Below, in pieces: positions 26,304 through 36,697 of a DNA stretch of 64,000 bases. The notes beneath the pieces were generated by a model that did not search any database, was not told the origin of the DNA, and was given only the letters and a program-made list of their open reading frames with translations. Numbering within the stretch: position 1 is the stretch's first letter; every line of letters begins with the position of its first letter. A program made the position numbers and the translations under genes. Origin of the DNA: Gammaproteobacteria bacterium (GTDB lineage: Bacteria > Pseudomonadota > Gammaproteobacteria > Steroidobacterales > Woeseiaceae). The stretch lies in NCBI GenBank assembly GCA_022600955.1, contig JAHZJK010000016.1:1-64000 (forward strand), written 5' to 3'.

Positions 26304-27512
26304 ATGCGCCTGATCTACGTCTCACTCCTTTCCCTGCTATGCACCTCAGCACCCGTTGGCGCCGAGACCGCACTTGAGCGTGCGCAGGAAATTCTCAGCA
26401 CTACACCACTTGTTGATGGGCACAACGATCTACCCTGGTTGATTCACGAGGAATCTGGCGGCGACGTTGCGGCCTTTCAGCTTAAGTCCAGAAACAGCTT
26501 CGACACTGACATACCGCGTATGCGCGAAGGCATGGTGGGCGCGCAATTCTGGTCTGTCTGGATCCCTGGCGAGACTGCGGCTGGCGACACCACACGAATT
26601 CAGCTGGCGCAGATCGAAACAGCGCAATCAATCATCGACACTCATCCGGACACGTTCGAACTTGCACTAACCGCTGACGATATCGAGCGAGTTTTCAACG
26701 CCGGGAAAATTGCCTCGCTGTTCGGCATGGAGGGAGGCTACGCACTGAATAACTCAGCAGCAGCGGTGCACGATTTCTACGAACTTGGGGTTCGCTACAT
26801 GACGTTGACTCACAACGTCTCTACTGACTGGGCCGACGCGGCGCTCGGCGAGCAACGCCATGGCGGATTGACCAATCTGGGCCGCAGTATTGTGTATGAA
26901 ATGAATCGCACGGGCATGATCGTCGACATCGCGCATACCTCGCCCTCAACAATGCATCACACCCTCGACGTTACGTTGGCCCCGGTGATTTTCTCGCACG
27001 CGACTGCCAGAGCGTTGGTAGATCACCCCCGGAATGTGCCCGACGACGTCCTCGCACGACTACACGACAACGGCGGCGTGGTGATGGTGACGTTTATTCC
27101 TTCGTTTCTGTCGGCGGAGGTTTGGGAGATGGAGGACAAATTGTGGGCAACAGATGCTGCGATCGGGACAGTGCGAGAATTTCGAGAAATCTGGCTGGCT
27201 TATGACGCAGAACACGGAGCGGTTCGAGCAAGCATTGATGACGTGATTGATCACATCGAGCATATCCGCGACGTCGCCGGGATTGACCATATCGGCATTG
27301 GCAGTGATTTCTGGGGCATGCCCGACATGCCCGTCGGTCTGGAAGATGTATCGGGATTCCCACGCTTGTTTGCTGCGTTAATTCGCCGCGGCTGGAGTGA
27401 TGAAGATCTGCGCAAACTCGCAGGCGAAAACATGCTGCGCGCGATGCGGGATGTGGAACGTGTCGCGCATCAGTTACAACGCGCCCCCGAAACTGTAATC
27501 CCTGCTCCGTAG
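26304..27512 (+). CDS. Membrane dipeptidase (peptidase M19, renal dipeptidase family)
   Basis: A 402-residue protein with a cleavable signal (MRLIYVSLLSLLCTSAPVGAE), so periplasmic or secreted. The zinc ligands are visible: H-x-D in LVDGHNDLPWL, the bridging Glu in LFGMEGGYAL, and His in VDIAHTS and FSHATAR. HIGIGSDFWG contains the last Asp. Family members hydrolyse dipeptides, often with D-residues at the C-terminus. ATG 26304 is chosen because the signal peptide begins there; a longer frame exists but overlaps the GNAT gene. Confidence 0.93.
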   Translation: MRLIYVSLLSLLCTSAPVGAETALERAQEILSTTPLVDGHNDLPWLIHEESGGDVAAFQLKSRNSFDTDIPRMREGMVGAQFWSVWIPGETAAGDTTRIQLAQIETAQSIIDTHPDTFELALTADDIERVFNAGKIASLFGMEGGYALNNSAAAVHDFYELGVRYMTLTHNVSTDWADAALGEQRHGGLTNLGRSIVYEMNRTGMIVDIAHTSPSTMHHTLDVTLAPVIFSHATARALVDHPRNVPDDVLARLHDNGGVVMVTFIPSFLSAEVWEMEDKLWATDAAIGTVREFREIWLAYDAEHGAVRASIDDVIDHIEHIRDVAGIDHIGIGSDFWGMPDMPVGLEDVSGFPRLFAALIRRGWSDEDLRKLAGENMLRAMRDVERVAHQLQRAPETVIPAP

Positions 27513-27524
27513 GAAAACGCGCTG

Positions 27525-28868
27525 CTATTTTTCGACGTAGAACGGCACATTGTGCACCGCGGCACCGCCGTGTCCATCATAAACCGTCACGAATAGTCGG
27601 TATGCACCGGGCCTGGCTGGCACATTGAACTCCACTCTCGCTGTCCCCTGCCCGCTGGCTATCGAGCCCGGAAATGACGGTGGAGCGGCTTCAGGATCAC
27701 CGCCCTGTTTTCGATCTGTGCTCTCTGCCTGTATGTCCCAGACGTAACGCAGTCCGTCACCTTCCCGATCGATACAGTCGACTTCGGCGTATGAACGGGT
27801 TCCCAGCGGCACCTTTTTCAGTGCGACAGGTGTAGTCAGTGATTTGAGCTTGGGAGCGCGGTTGGTGGGCCATTTGCCGCTCCAGGCATACGCCATGGCA
27901 TCGACGCGCGGCAACTTCTCGCCTGTCGGCAAGAACATGCCAAACCAGGTTGCGGTTGCTTCCTGTTTATGGCCCCAAAAGAAAACATAGGAGCCCAGCG
28001 AGCGGCCAACATTGTCGTCACGGTCCATCTTGTAAGCCGTGTACGTTTCCGCTGCTTTGCTACTCGGGTCCGACTCAATCGGTGCCTGCCATTCGGTTAG
28101 CTGCGTTTCCCACGTTCCAGTCACACCATATTCGGTGAGCATGTATGGACCATTCCAGCCCATGCCCGGTAGTCCTTTGCCCACGACAGGGGCGCCGGCA
28201 TAGGCGTTCACGCCCAGAATGTCGAGCGCTGGATAATGTTCGTGAATCGCCGCAATTTTTGATGCCGAGGCACCTGCGAGAACCGTCATTACGGGGTGGT
28301 TGGGGTCCAGCTTCTTGATGATGCCGGCCAGATAATTCAACTCTTTCCAGATTCGCACATCTGCTTCGCCGGGCCCGAATGCCTCCATTTCGTTACCAAG
28401 CCCCCAGGCCAGCAAAGCCGGATGGTCTCTGTACTTCAATACGGCGTCACGCAGTCTGTCGCGCTGTCGATTGATACTCGCTGTGTCAGAATAGTCGAAG
28501 CCGTGTCGTACATGCTGCACCCAAAATCCGGCAGTGACGGAAATTCCAGCTTCATGCGCACGATCCAAGAGGTTCTTACCGTCAATGCGCTCTTCGAGTT
28601 GCTCTATACCCCAGGTACGAATGGAGTTGCCACCTGAGGCGGCGAGCAGCTCCAGATCGCCGCCACCGAGCGCTTGTCCGGTTCCGGTCCCGGCGCCTTT
28701 TGCCTGGTATGGACTCCCATCGCGCAACAAGACGAAACTGCCGTCAGCCTGCTTCACAACCTGAACCTGTGACGCTTGCCCCACGGTCGTTAACGGCTGC
28801 GCGCTTGTTGCACAGGATGAAATCAAGAGTGCCATAGTTGAGACCACGGTTGTGCGGCAGAGCAGCAT
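27525..28868 (-). CDS. Lipoprotein glycoside hydrolase, TIM-barrel (GH2/GH5-like)
   Basis: A 447-residue protein with a lipoprotein signal ending in LISSC (Cys19). The barrel contains the clan-A pair: acid/base Glu160 in AWGLGNEM and nucleophile Glu246 in YMLTEYGVTG. A C-terminal region (from about 345) is an Ig-like beta-sandwich ending in YDGHGGAAVHNVPFYVEK. It probably acts on beta-linked glucans at the cell surface or in the periplasm. The small periplasmic protein gene lies just 2 nt upstream, suggesting joint function. Confidence 0.82.
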   Translation of the reverse strand: MLLCRTTVVSTMALLISSCATSAQPLTTVGQASQVQVVKQADGSFVLLRDGSPYQAKGAGTGTGQALGGGDLELLAASGGNSIRTWGIEQLEERIDGKNLLDRAHEAGISVTAGFWVQHVRHGFDYSDTASINRQRDRLRDAVLKYRDHPALLAWGLGNEMEAFGPGEADVRIWKELNYLAGIIKKLDPNHPVMTVLAGASASKIAAIHEHYPALDILGVNAYAGAPVVGKGLPGMGWNGPYMLTEYGVTGTWETQLTEWQAPIESDPSSKAAETYTAYKMDRDDNVGRSLGSYVFFWGHKQEATATWFGMFLPTGEKLPRVDAMAYAWSGKWPTNRAPKLKSLTTPVALKKVPLGTRSYAEVDCIDREGDGLRYVWDIQAESTDRKQGGDPEAAPPSFPGSIASGQGTARVEFNVPARPGAYRLFVTVYDGHGGAAVHNVPFYVEK

Positions 28869-28870
28869 TC

Positions 28871-29347
28871 CTAGAAGTCGTGTTCCATTCGTGCTTCCAG
28901 CATTTGAATTCTCGGGTAAGCCGCGTCAGATGGTGACCAGTGCCAGCCTTTCGGGTCCCAGGCCTGGGAATAATAGAGATCATCCCGAACGACCTTGAGG
29001 GCCGCGATCGCCTCAGCGTCCTTGTTCAGCTTCGACAAGGCCTCTCCCCTGATGAAGTAACAAGTACCTACGTCGTTAAGCGCCCAGTAATCATTGACGG
29101 CATCAGCATCAGGTTTCGCCTGCAATGATGCCTGCATCTCTCGCGCTTTTTCTTCGTAGAGTTCAGCGCACTTCTGTGTGTATCCGACTGCATCCTCATA
29201 GTCGCCGGCACCCAATGCGTCCCAAGCCTTTACCATCAATGTGACCGACGTGAAGTCACCGAAGTCGAGATCCACTTTCGTCGACTCTTCTGCAAGCGAC
29301 AATGAAGAGCAGATAAGAAGAGAAAGTACCGCTGCAAGTTTTTTCAT
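28871..29347 (-). CDS. Periplasmic TPR-like small protein
   Basis: A 158-residue protein with a signal peptide (MKKLAAVLSLLICSSLSLAE). The mature part is helical with the repeat-like DYEDAVGYTQKCAELYEEKAREMQ and YFIRGEALSKLNKDAEAIAALK, consistent with TPR helices, and conserved YWALNDVGTCYF and WDPKGWHW. From memory, similar proteins accompany glucan-related hydrolases, which fits the lipoprotein hydrolase 2 nt downstream. No enzymatic motif. Confidence 0.75.
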   Translation of the reverse strand: MKKLAAVLSLLICSSLSLAEESTKVDLDFGDFTSVTLMVKAWDALGAGDYEDAVGYTQKCAELYEEKAREMQASLQAKPDADAVNDYWALNDVGTCYFIRGEALSKLNKDAEAIAALKVVRDDLYYSQAWDPKGWHWSPSDAAYPRIQMLEARMEHDF

Positions 29348-29487
29348 GGGTGTCCCGTTGCGTACTGAGTTGCGTTTACTCGCCAGGTGTTTCGACCATA
29401 GCAGCCTGCGATCGTGCGGGCCAATTTAGGATAGAGACACGAACATGTTGTAGCATTGGCCGTACAACCCCACATTCAGGAGTAGAG

Positions 29488-29985
29488 ATGCGAGTTGCTG
29501 CTGGTGTCTTGGCAATAGTCTTTTTTCTTTCAGCTTCGGTTGCCGCAAACGATGCGACGCCTCCTGCGTTCAAAGTCGCGATCGAAGTCACCGTCTCGGA
29601 CCAGGAGCTCAGAGATCGCGTTTCGATGTATCTCAGAAATGAGTTGCGCAGTCTCGGCGATGTCGAAGTTACGTCGGACAATCCGGACTACAAACTTTAC
29701 ACAATGGTGACGGAGGTGCGTAGCAAAACGGGCGGGCGCATCGCTTACGTGCTCGGCACTTCAATTGTGAGCTTTTTTCCTGATGGTTACTTCGACTCGG
29801 TTCTGAGCGCAAGACTCAGGAATGCCGACGAGGTGGCGCGGCGACTTGAGGAAGTCACCGTCTATCGGAATCAGTTTCTGTCTGTATCCGGCCCGTCGGA
29901 AGCGCATCTTATTGAAACTGTCACGAACTCGGTTGCCAAACTAAACGCTCACGTACTCGAGCCTGAAAGAACGAACGCGCCCTGA
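29488..29985 (+). CDS. Hypothetical exported protein
   Basis: A 165-residue protein with a clear signal peptide (MRVAAGVLAIVFFLSASVAAND) and AGGAG before ATG 29488. The mature region begins FKVAIEVTVSDQELRDRVSMY and alternates strands and helices (LRSLGDVEVTSDNPDYKLYT), a small alpha/beta fold that I cannot name. A gap of 15 nt separates it from the arginase-like gene, so co-transcription is possible. Confidence 0.7.
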   Translation: MRVAAGVLAIVFFLSASVAANDATPPAFKVAIEVTVSDQELRDRVSMYLRNELRSLGDVEVTSDNPDYKLYTMVTEVRSKTGGRIAYVLGTSIVSFFPDGYFDSVLSARLRNADEVARRLEEVTVYRNQFLSVSGPSEAHLIETVTNSVAKLNAHVLEPERTNAP

Positions 29986-30000
29986 ACCAGGACAAATTGC

Positions 30001-30996
30001 ATGGCAGAAAAACTGACCGAGATTCCGAACACAAGCCCGCAGACATTTCTGGATCTTCCGTACGCCGAAAATCTTGATGACCTCGATGCCGACATTGCGG
30101 TTCTGGGGATACCATTTGGCATGCCGTACCACTCGGCGGCGATGGCTAACGATCAAAGCCGCGCGCCCGACGCGATACGTAGCGCGCCGTCGATGGAGGA
30201 TATTGAGTATACGAAGAACCATTTTGACTTTGATCTGGACGGCTACCTGTTTGCCGGGAAAAACATCAAGGCCGTCGACTGCGGCAACGTCACTGCGGAC
30301 CCTGCAAATCACGCAGAGCACTACCGTCGTGCAGAAGAAGCCGCGCGCAAGATTTTTGCCAGTGGCGCAATTCTCGTCGTTCTCGGCGGTGATCATGGCG
30401 TTCCGATTCCGGTGATGAAAGCTCTCGAGGTATTTGATGAGCCGGTCACGCTGGTGCACGTCGATGCGCACCTTGACTGGCGCGACGAGGTCAATGGCGA
30501 GACTGAGGGCTATTCAAGCCCGATTCGACGTGCTTCCGAGATGCCCTGGATCGACACGATCGTGCAGATAGGTCTGCGCGGGATCGGTAGCGCACGCGCA
30601 GAAGAGGTTGCAGATGCGCGTGCACACGGAGCGGATCTCATTTCCGCATACGAAATGCATGACATTGGCATGGACGCTGTCCTGGACCGCATTCCTGACG
30701 GTGGCCCTTTCTATCTGACGATTGATGCCGACGGAATTGATCCAACCATCATGCCAGCGGTCATGGCTCAGACTCCGGGGGGGCTGGACTGGACTCAGAT
30801 CAGAAATCTGGTACACGGCCTCGTGAACAAGGGAAGGGTCGTAGGAATGGACCTGGTCGAAATTGCACCAATGAATGATGTGGGTAACGTAACGATGATC
30901 CACGCCGAAAGACTGATTTGCAATTTCATCGGTGCGTCGGTCCGGGCCGGTCACTGCAGACAGATCCTGGCCGAAGACAAGCGCGAACTGGATTGA
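30001..30996 (+). CDS. Arginase/agmatinase superfamily hydrolase, kynurenine-cluster associated
   Basis: A 331-residue ureohydrolase-fold enzyme with all dinuclear Mn ligands: His132 in GGDHG, Asp155, His157 and Asp159 in DAHLD, and Asp242 and Asp244 in TIDADGIDP. The loop after DAHLD reads WRDEVNGETEGYSSPIRRAS, unlike the loops of characterised arginases as I know them, so the substrate may differ. The family includes arginase, agmatinase, guanidinobutyrase and formimidoylglutamase, which all break C-N bonds. It lies 93 nt upstream of the four-gene kynurenine operon in the same direction. That operon lacks a kynurenine formamidase, so hydrolysis of N-formylkynurenine is a reasonable but unproven role. 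Confidence 0.85.
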   Translation: MAEKLTEIPNTSPQTFLDLPYAENLDDLDADIAVLGIPFGMPYHSAAMANDQSRAPDAIRSAPSMEDIEYTKNHFDFDLDGYLFAGKNIKAVDCGNVTADPANHAEHYRRAEEAARKIFASGAILVVLGGDHGVPIPVMKALEVFDEPVTLVHVDAHLDWRDEVNGETEGYSSPIRRASEMPWIDTIVQIGLRGIGSARAEEVADARAHGADLISAYEMHDIGMDAVLDRIPDGGPFYLTIDADGIDPTIMPAVMAQTPGGLDWTQIRNLVHGLVNKGRVVGMDLVEIAPMNDVGNVTMIHAERLICNFIGASVRAGHCRQILAEDKRELD

Positions 30997-31083
30997 CCTG
31001 GTCGCTTGTCTGGGTTCCGTAACTGGTATCGGCAATAATAGGGAAAGATAGAATCAACCAGACAGCGCATGCACGAGGACTGA

Positions 31084-31653
<570 letters not shown>

Positions 31654-31660
31654 CGCCCGC

Positions 31661-32953
31661 ATGGATTACCAGAACTCAATAGAATTCGCGCGTGAGCAAG
31701 ATAAGCTCGATCCGTTAAGGGCGTATCGCGACAAGTTCTATATGCCACACGCCGATAAAGAACGATGCGCGTATTTTTGCGGCAACTCGCTAGGGCTACA
31801 ACCTCGTAGCGCCAGAGATGCCGTCGCGCAGGAGTTTGACGACTGGGCGAAACTAGGCGTTGATGGGCACTTCGAGGCAAGGAACCCCTGGTTCAGCTAT
31901 CACGAGGCCTTGTCGGCACCCACAGCCAGAATTGTTGGCGCGAACGAGTCGGAAGTCGTTTGCATGGGCTCGCTGACCAATAACCTGCATCTGCTGTTCG
32001 TTTCCTTTTATCGGCCAACGAAAAAGCGCTTCAAGATTATTAGCGAAGGCAAAATGTTTCCGTCCGATCGCTACCTTCTTGAAACCCAGGCCCATTTTCA
32101 TGGTTTTGATCCTGACGAGGCCATATTGGAGATTGTGCCTCGCGACGGTGAATCCCTGATTCGCGAGAAGGACATCCTCGATGCGATTCAGGATAACGCC
32201 GATGAGCTGGCACTGGTCTTCTTTGGCGGGGTTAACTATTTTACCGGCCAACTCTTCGACATGAAGAAGCTGACCAAGGCGGCACATGCAGTTGGCGCCA
32301 TTGCCGGTTTCGATCTCGCGCATGCCGCAGGCAACGTTTTGCTGCAACTGCACGACTGGGACGTCGACTTTGCGGCCTGGTGCTCTTACAAGTACATGAA
32401 TGCGAGCCCCGGCAATGTTGCAGCATTGTTTGTACATGATCGACATGCAAAGAACTTCGACCTGCCACGTTTCGGTGGCTGGTGGGGCCACGACAAAGAC
32501 CGACGATTTCTAATGGAGAGCGGTTTCCGGCCCCTGGAAGGTGCCGAAGGCTGGCAACTCTCCAATGCGCCTGTGTTCTCAATGGCAATCCTGCGATCAT
32601 CACTCGACATATTCGACGAAATCGGAATGCCCGCGCTCCGCAGCAAGAGCGAGAAACTCACGGGTTATCTTGAATTCGTTATTGATTCGCTGGCCGATGA
32701 GCTTCCTGACGTGGGACTTGAGATCATTACACCGCGCGACCCGAGACAGCGCGGAGGTCAAATATCCTTGCTAATCGAAGGCCGCGAGCGTGACGTCTTT
32801 GACAAATTGACAGCAGCCGGTGTGATTAGTGATTTTCGAGAGCCGTGTATGATCCGGCTTGCACCTGTACCGTTGTACAACTCTTTTGAGGATGTCTATA
32901 TCTTCGGAAAAGTCTTGAAACAGATACTCACAGAGGGGCCCGATACTCAGTGA
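31661..32953 (+). CDS. kynU: Kynureninase
   Basis: A 430-residue PLP enzyme. Lys244 in WCSYKYMN is the Schiff-base lysine; Asp218 and His221 in [10 protein letters not shown] contact [16 protein letters not shown] at the N-terminus and [11 protein letters not shown] are kynureninase signatures. It cleaves 3-hydroxykynurenine to 3-hydroxyanthranilate and alanine. ATG 31661 gives the usual length; a longer frame would overlap the upstream gene. The stop overlaps the next gene by 4 nt. Confidence 0.95.
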   Translation: MDYQNSIEFAREQDKLDPLRAYRDKFYMPHADKERCAYFCGNSLGLQPRSARDAVAQEFDDWAKLGVDGHFEARNPWFSYHEALSAPTARIVGANESEVVCMGSLTNNLHLLFVSFYRPTKKRFKIISEGKMFPSDRYLLETQAHFHGFDPDEAILEIVPRDGESLIREKDILDAIQDNADELALVFFGGVNYFTGQLFDMKKLTKAAHAVGAIAGFDLAHAAGNVLLQLHDWDVDFAAWCSYKYMNASPGNVAALFVHDRHAKNFDLPRFGGWWGHDKDRRFLMESGFRPLEGAEGWQLSNAPVFSMAILRSSLDIFDEIGMPALRSKSEKLTGYLEFVIDSLADELPDVGLEIITPRDPRQRGGQISLLIEGRERDVFDKLTAAGVISDFREPCMIRLAPVPLYNSFEDVYIFGKVLKQILTEGPDTQ

Positions 32954-34317
32954 CAGCCCAGCAAAGCTTCACTATCGCAGGGGGCGGTCCGGTTGGATCG
33001 CTGCTCGCGATTCTGCTTGCCCGTCACGGTTACAACGTCGGCCTGTACGAAGGCCGTCCGGACTCTCGAAAAACGAGTATTTATCAAGGCAAGTCGATCA
33101 ATATTGCGTTGTCCGACCGTGGCTGGCGATCTCTTGAGCGTATCGGCAATGTCGGCGCGACGAAAGATGATGCGATAGCGATGTATCGTCGCACTATCCA
33201 TAACGAAGATGGCTCAATTACTCATCAACCGTATGGCAAGGATGGGCAGGCCATCTGGTCGGTCTCCCGTGGCGGAATTAACGAACAGCTGCTGGACATG
33301 GCTGATGAGGAGCCCAACATACAGACATATTTTGAACATCGGCTGACTGACGTCGACTTCAAATCGGCAGCCGCTGACTTCCAGAGAAATGATGGCGAGT
33401 CGATCAACGTGCAATCCGACTTTTTGTTCGGCGCAGACGGCGCCAACTCGAAGGTCAGGCGGCTGGCGCACAACTTGCCACGATTTAGCTACAGCCAGAC
33501 GTACATGCCACAGTGCTACATCGAATTGACGATCCCGGCGCACGAAGATGGTACACACAAGATAGAAAAAAACGCTCTGCACATCTGGCCACGAAAAGAC
33601 TTCATGCTGATCGCGCTACCAAATCCAGATGGTTCGTTTACGTGCACCTTGTTCATGAACTATGAAGGCGATGTATCGTTCAAGGCACTGAGAGAGCGTG
33701 ATGCAGTGGCCGACTTCTTCAGCCGCTACTTCGCAGATGCGCTCGAGTATCTCGACAACCCTGTCGAAGACTTTATGAGCAAGACAGCGTCATCGCTGTT
33801 TCTGGTACACGTGTATCCGTGGTCGTTCAACAACCGGGTTGGCCTGATAGGAGATGCGGCACACGCAATTGTTCCATTCTACGGCCAGGGGATGAACTGT
33901 GGGTTTGAAGACTGCGCTGAACTGAATGATCTCGTCAATCAGTTCGATCATGACTGGGATAGGGTCTTCCCCGCCTACGAGAAACAGCGCAAACCAAACG
34001 GGGACGCGATTGCGGAGCTGTCGAAGCGCAACTTTGTTGAGATGAGCGACCTCGCTGGCGATGCTCGTTTTCAATTACAGAAGAAGATTGAAGCCAAATT
34101 TAGCGCGGCGTTTCCGACACTTTGGACACCATTGTATTCCATGGTGACATTTTCGCCGGATGTACCTTACGCCGAGGCACTTCGAGTTGGCGATGAGCAG
34201 AAAGAGATTATGGACAAGATCATGCAGATGCCCAATATTGAAGAGAATTGGGATGGCCAGGCAGTCATGGACGAGCTCCGGAAACTGGCCGCGGCAGCAT
34301 TCGGAGAGAAACGGTGA
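32950..34317 (+). CDS. kmo: Kynurenine 3-monooxygenase
   Basis: A 455-residue FAD monooxygenase. The dinucleotide-binding GGGPVGS is at residues 10-16, followed by [10 protein letters not shown] and [11 protein letters not shown], a characteristic KMO segment. The FAD DG motif is in [13 protein letters not shown], and the GD motif is in [22 protein letters not shown]. It hydroxylates kynurenine with NADPH and O2. The start is GTG 32950 within the kynU stop (GTGA), and the stop overlaps the TDO start in the same way. The C-terminus has no obvious membrane anchor. Confidence 0.95.
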   Translation: MTAQQSFTIAGGGPVGSLLAILLARHGYNVGLYEGRPDSRKTSIYQGKSINIALSDRGWRSLERIGNVGATKDDAIAMYRRTIHNEDGSITHQPYGKDGQAIWSVSRGGINEQLLDMADEEPNIQTYFEHRLTDVDFKSAAADFQRNDGESINVQSDFLFGADGANSKVRRLAHNLPRFSYSQTYMPQCYIELTIPAHEDGTHKIEKNALHIWPRKDFMLIALPNPDGSFTCTLFMNYEGDVSFKALRERDAVADFFSRYFADALEYLDNPVEDFMSKTASSLFLVHVYPWSFNNRVGLIGDAAHAIVPFYGQGMNCGFEDCAELNDLVNQFDHDWDRVFPAYEKQRKPNGDAIAELSKRNFVEMSDLAGDARFQLQKKIEAKFSAAFPTLWTPLYSMVTFSPDVPYAEALRVGDEQKEIMDKIMQMPNIEENWDGQAVMDELRKLAAAAFGEKR

Positions 34318-35183
34318 ACGAGAAAGTGAAAGGCAGCTTGGGCGATACGCGTGGAAACTTCAGAGAGCTTGAAGACACTATCCACACGGATCTGAAGGAC
34401 CGAATGTCCTATGGTGAATACCTGCATCTGGCGAAAATTCTGGACGCACAAGAGCTGCATTCTGACCAGCATGATGAGATGTTGTTTATCATTATTCACC
34501 AGGCCAGTGAGTTGTGGCTAAAACTAGCGGGGCACGAAGTCGAGGCAGCGATACGCAATATTCAGGAGGATGACTTTCGCCACGCGTTCAAAGTCATCGC
34601 CCGTGTCAAACTCATCCTCATGCAGCTGACACAATCCTGGTCTATCCTTTCAACGATGACGCCAGTCGATTACCTGAAGTTCCGCGACACACTGGGGCCA
34701 GCGTCGGGCTTTCAGTCATATGGTTATCGACGTCTTGAGTTTTTGCTGGGCAACAAGAGCAAAGCGGCAGCAGCTGTTCATCGTCATGATGACGATGTTC
34801 ACGCGGACTTGCAGCGAGTGCTGCAGGCGCCCGGCCTTTACGATGTCGTATTGGGTAAGCTAAGTGACGTTGGCTTTGATATCGATGCAGATAAACTGGA
34901 TAGAGATTTTAGCCTGCCTTACGAGGCCAATGAATCGGTTAAGGCGGCCTGGCATGCCGTGTACAGCGAGCCGGATCGACACTTCGAACTCTACGAGCTG
35001 GCCGAAAAACTGGTCGATATCGAAGATGCTTTCCAGAACTGGCGCTTCAAGCACATGTATACAGTGCAGCGCATCATCGGCAATCGTATGGGTACCGGTG
35101 GTTCCTCCGGTGTTCCCTTCCTGAAGAAGGCCATCGAAACGAGCTTTTTCCCAGAGCTGTTTATGGTGAGAACGGACCTCTAG
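34314..35183 (+). CDS. kynA: Tryptophan 2,3-dioxygenase
   Basis: A 289-residue heme dioxygenase. IIIHQASELWLK near residue 60 holds the distal-pocket His62; Tyr120 and Arg124 are in VDYLKFRDTL; the C-terminal RFKHMYTVQRIIGNRMGTGGSSG region contains the heme-ligand His and the substrate-closing GTGGSSG loop. The usual SGFQSxQ(Y/F)R motif reads SGFQSYGYR, a Gln-to-Gly change. It makes N-formylkynurenine. GTG 34314, with GGAGAGAAA upstream, overlaps kmo by 4 nt. Last gene of the operon although first in the pathway. Confidence 0.95.
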   Translation: MNEKVKGSLGDTRGNFRELEDTIHTDLKDRMSYGEYLHLAKILDAQELHSDQHDEMLFIIIHQASELWLKLAGHEVEAAIRNIQEDDFRHAFKVIARVKLILMQLTQSWSILSTMTPVDYLKFRDTLGPASGFQSYGYRRLEFLLGNKSKAAAAVHRHDDDVHADLQRVLQAPGLYDVVLGKLSDVGFDIDADKLDRDFSLPYEANESVKAAWHAVYSEPDRHFELYELAEKLVDIEDAFQNWRFKHMYTVQRIIGNRMGTGGSSGVPFLKKAIETSFFPELFMVRTDL

Positions 35184-35195
35184 GCGCAGCCCTCG

Positions 35196-36632
35196 TTACA
35201 CAATCGACATGCTGTGCGAGATGTTTTTGGTGATCATGTAGTTGTGCAGACCCTCTGTTCCACCTTCTCGGCCATAGCCGCTGGCCTTGACGCCACCGAA
35301 CGGCGTTTCCGGCAATGATGCTTCGAGCGTGTTGATTGAGACATTGCCCGCCTCCAACCCTTCGACCATGCGGTCAACGTAGTCGGCACGGTTCGTAAAG
35401 CCATACGCGGCGAGTCCGAAGGGCACGGAGTTGGCTTTTTCTAACGCAACATCCAGTGAGCTGACAGGATTGATAATCGCAAGCGGCCCGAAAGGTTCTT
35501 CCTGCATGACTCGCGCGGTGTCCGGGACGTTAACAAGTACGGTCGGCTGAAAGAAATAGCCTTTGCCATCCAGCTTGCCACCACCTGTACGTACTTCGGC
35601 GCCCTTTTCGCGTGCGTCTTCCACCAGCTCTGTGAGCGCCGTAATTCTGCGGTCATTGGCGAGAGGCCCCATCTCGACGTCATCGTTAACGCCGTTGCCC
35701 ACAACGGTTTCAGACGCGCGGCGAACGAAGGTCTCTGCGTATTCGTCAAAAATACTTTCGTGCGCGAAAAAGCGCGTGGGCGAAGTGCAAACCTGGCCGG
35801 CGTTTCGCATCTTTCTTATGGCGCCCGTTATAGCTGCAGCCTGGACGTCAGTGTCCTCGCAGATAATGACCGGGGCATGGCCGCCCAGCTCCATCAGTAC
35901 CGGGGTCATATGTTGTGATGCAAAGGTGGTGAGGTGCCGCCCGACAGCGGTCGAGCCGGTAAAAGCGACCAGGCGCACCTGTTCATGCTTAATCAGGTGA
36001 TTGGATATTTCGGACGGCTCGCCGAACACGAGATTCAATACACCGGGTGGTAAACCCGCGTCATGGAACGCACGCGCGATGTGCAACGCGCCTGCTGGCG
36101 TTTCTTCGGCCGCTTTCAGAATAATCGAACAACCTGCTGCGATGGCACCGGCGACCTTTCGACAAGGCTGGCTCATCGGGAAATTCCAGGGCGAGAATCC
36201 GGCGACTGTTCCGATTGGTTGATGGTGCACGATATACCGAACCCCGGGTGCGCTGGGGATCACCCGACCGTAAGTGCGAGTTGCCTCGCCAGCGTCCCAT
36301 TCGAGAAACTCGCAACCGCGAATGACTTCCAATCGCGCCTGGCTGAGAGGTTTGCCATGTTCCGCGGTGATAGCAGTCGCAATCTCTTCCTGTCGTTCGC
36401 GCATCAGTACCGCCGCTTTGAGAATTACGCTTGCGCGTTCGCACGGTGCAACCTGGCTCCAGATCTTGAAGCCACGGGCTGCTGACTCGAGCGCGTCGTC
36501 AAGATCCTGTTTGCGTGCGCGTGGCAACCGACCGATTTCTTCTTCCGTTGCCGGATTCAGGACAGGCAGGTCATCTGCAGTCTTGCGCCATTTTCCGTCT
36601 ATGAAAAGATGCAGGTCTGGATAGGTGCTCAT
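35196..36632 (-). CDS. NAD(P)-dependent aldehyde dehydrogenase (succinate-semialdehyde type)
   Basis: A 478-residue ALDH-superfamily enzyme. Catalytic Cys282 lies in NAGQVCTSPTR, the general base Glu249 in LMELGGHAP, Asn150 in SPWNFPM, and Lys173 in LKAAEETP. By overall form it is closest to succinate-semialdehyde or related semialdehyde dehydrogenases. Converging on the kynurenine operon (12-nt gap), it might oxidise 2-aminomuconate semialdehyde, but the decarboxylase needed to make that is not in the window. Upstream on the same strand is aspartate dehydrogenase. Confidence 0.9.
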   Translation of the reverse strand: MSTYPDLHLFIDGKWRKTADDLPVLNPATEEEIGRLPRARKQDLDDALESAARGFKIWSQVAPCERASVILKAAVLMRERQEEIATAITAEHGKPLSQARLEVIRGCEFLEWDAGEATRTYGRVIPSAPGVRYIVHHQPIGTVAGFSPWNFPMSQPCRKVAGAIAAGCSIILKAAEETPAGALHIARAFHDAGLPPGVLNLVFGEPSEISNHLIKHEQVRLVAFTGSTAVGRHLTTFASQHMTPVLMELGGHAPVIICEDTDVQAAAITGAIRKMRNAGQVCTSPTRFFAHESIFDEYAETFVRRASETVVGNGVNDDVEMGPLANDRRITALTELVEDAREKGAEVRTGGGKLDGKGYFFQPTVLVNVPDTARVMQEEPFGPLAIINPVSSLDVALEKANSVPFGLAAYGFTNRADYVDRMVEGLEAGNVSINTLEASLPETPFGGVKASGYGREGGTEGLHNYMITKNISHSMSIV

Positions 36633-36697
36633 TTAGATTCTCGAATCCAACAATACAAGCTTGATTCTACAGTGTGGTGCGTTGCTAGTTCGAGTTA

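Noticed and set aside
31007..31064. Inverted 7-mers TGTCTGG and CCAGACA flanking the region before the HAAO gene
   Set aside because: The arms are 51 bp apart and of a length expected by chance in about 100 nt; no further symmetry.
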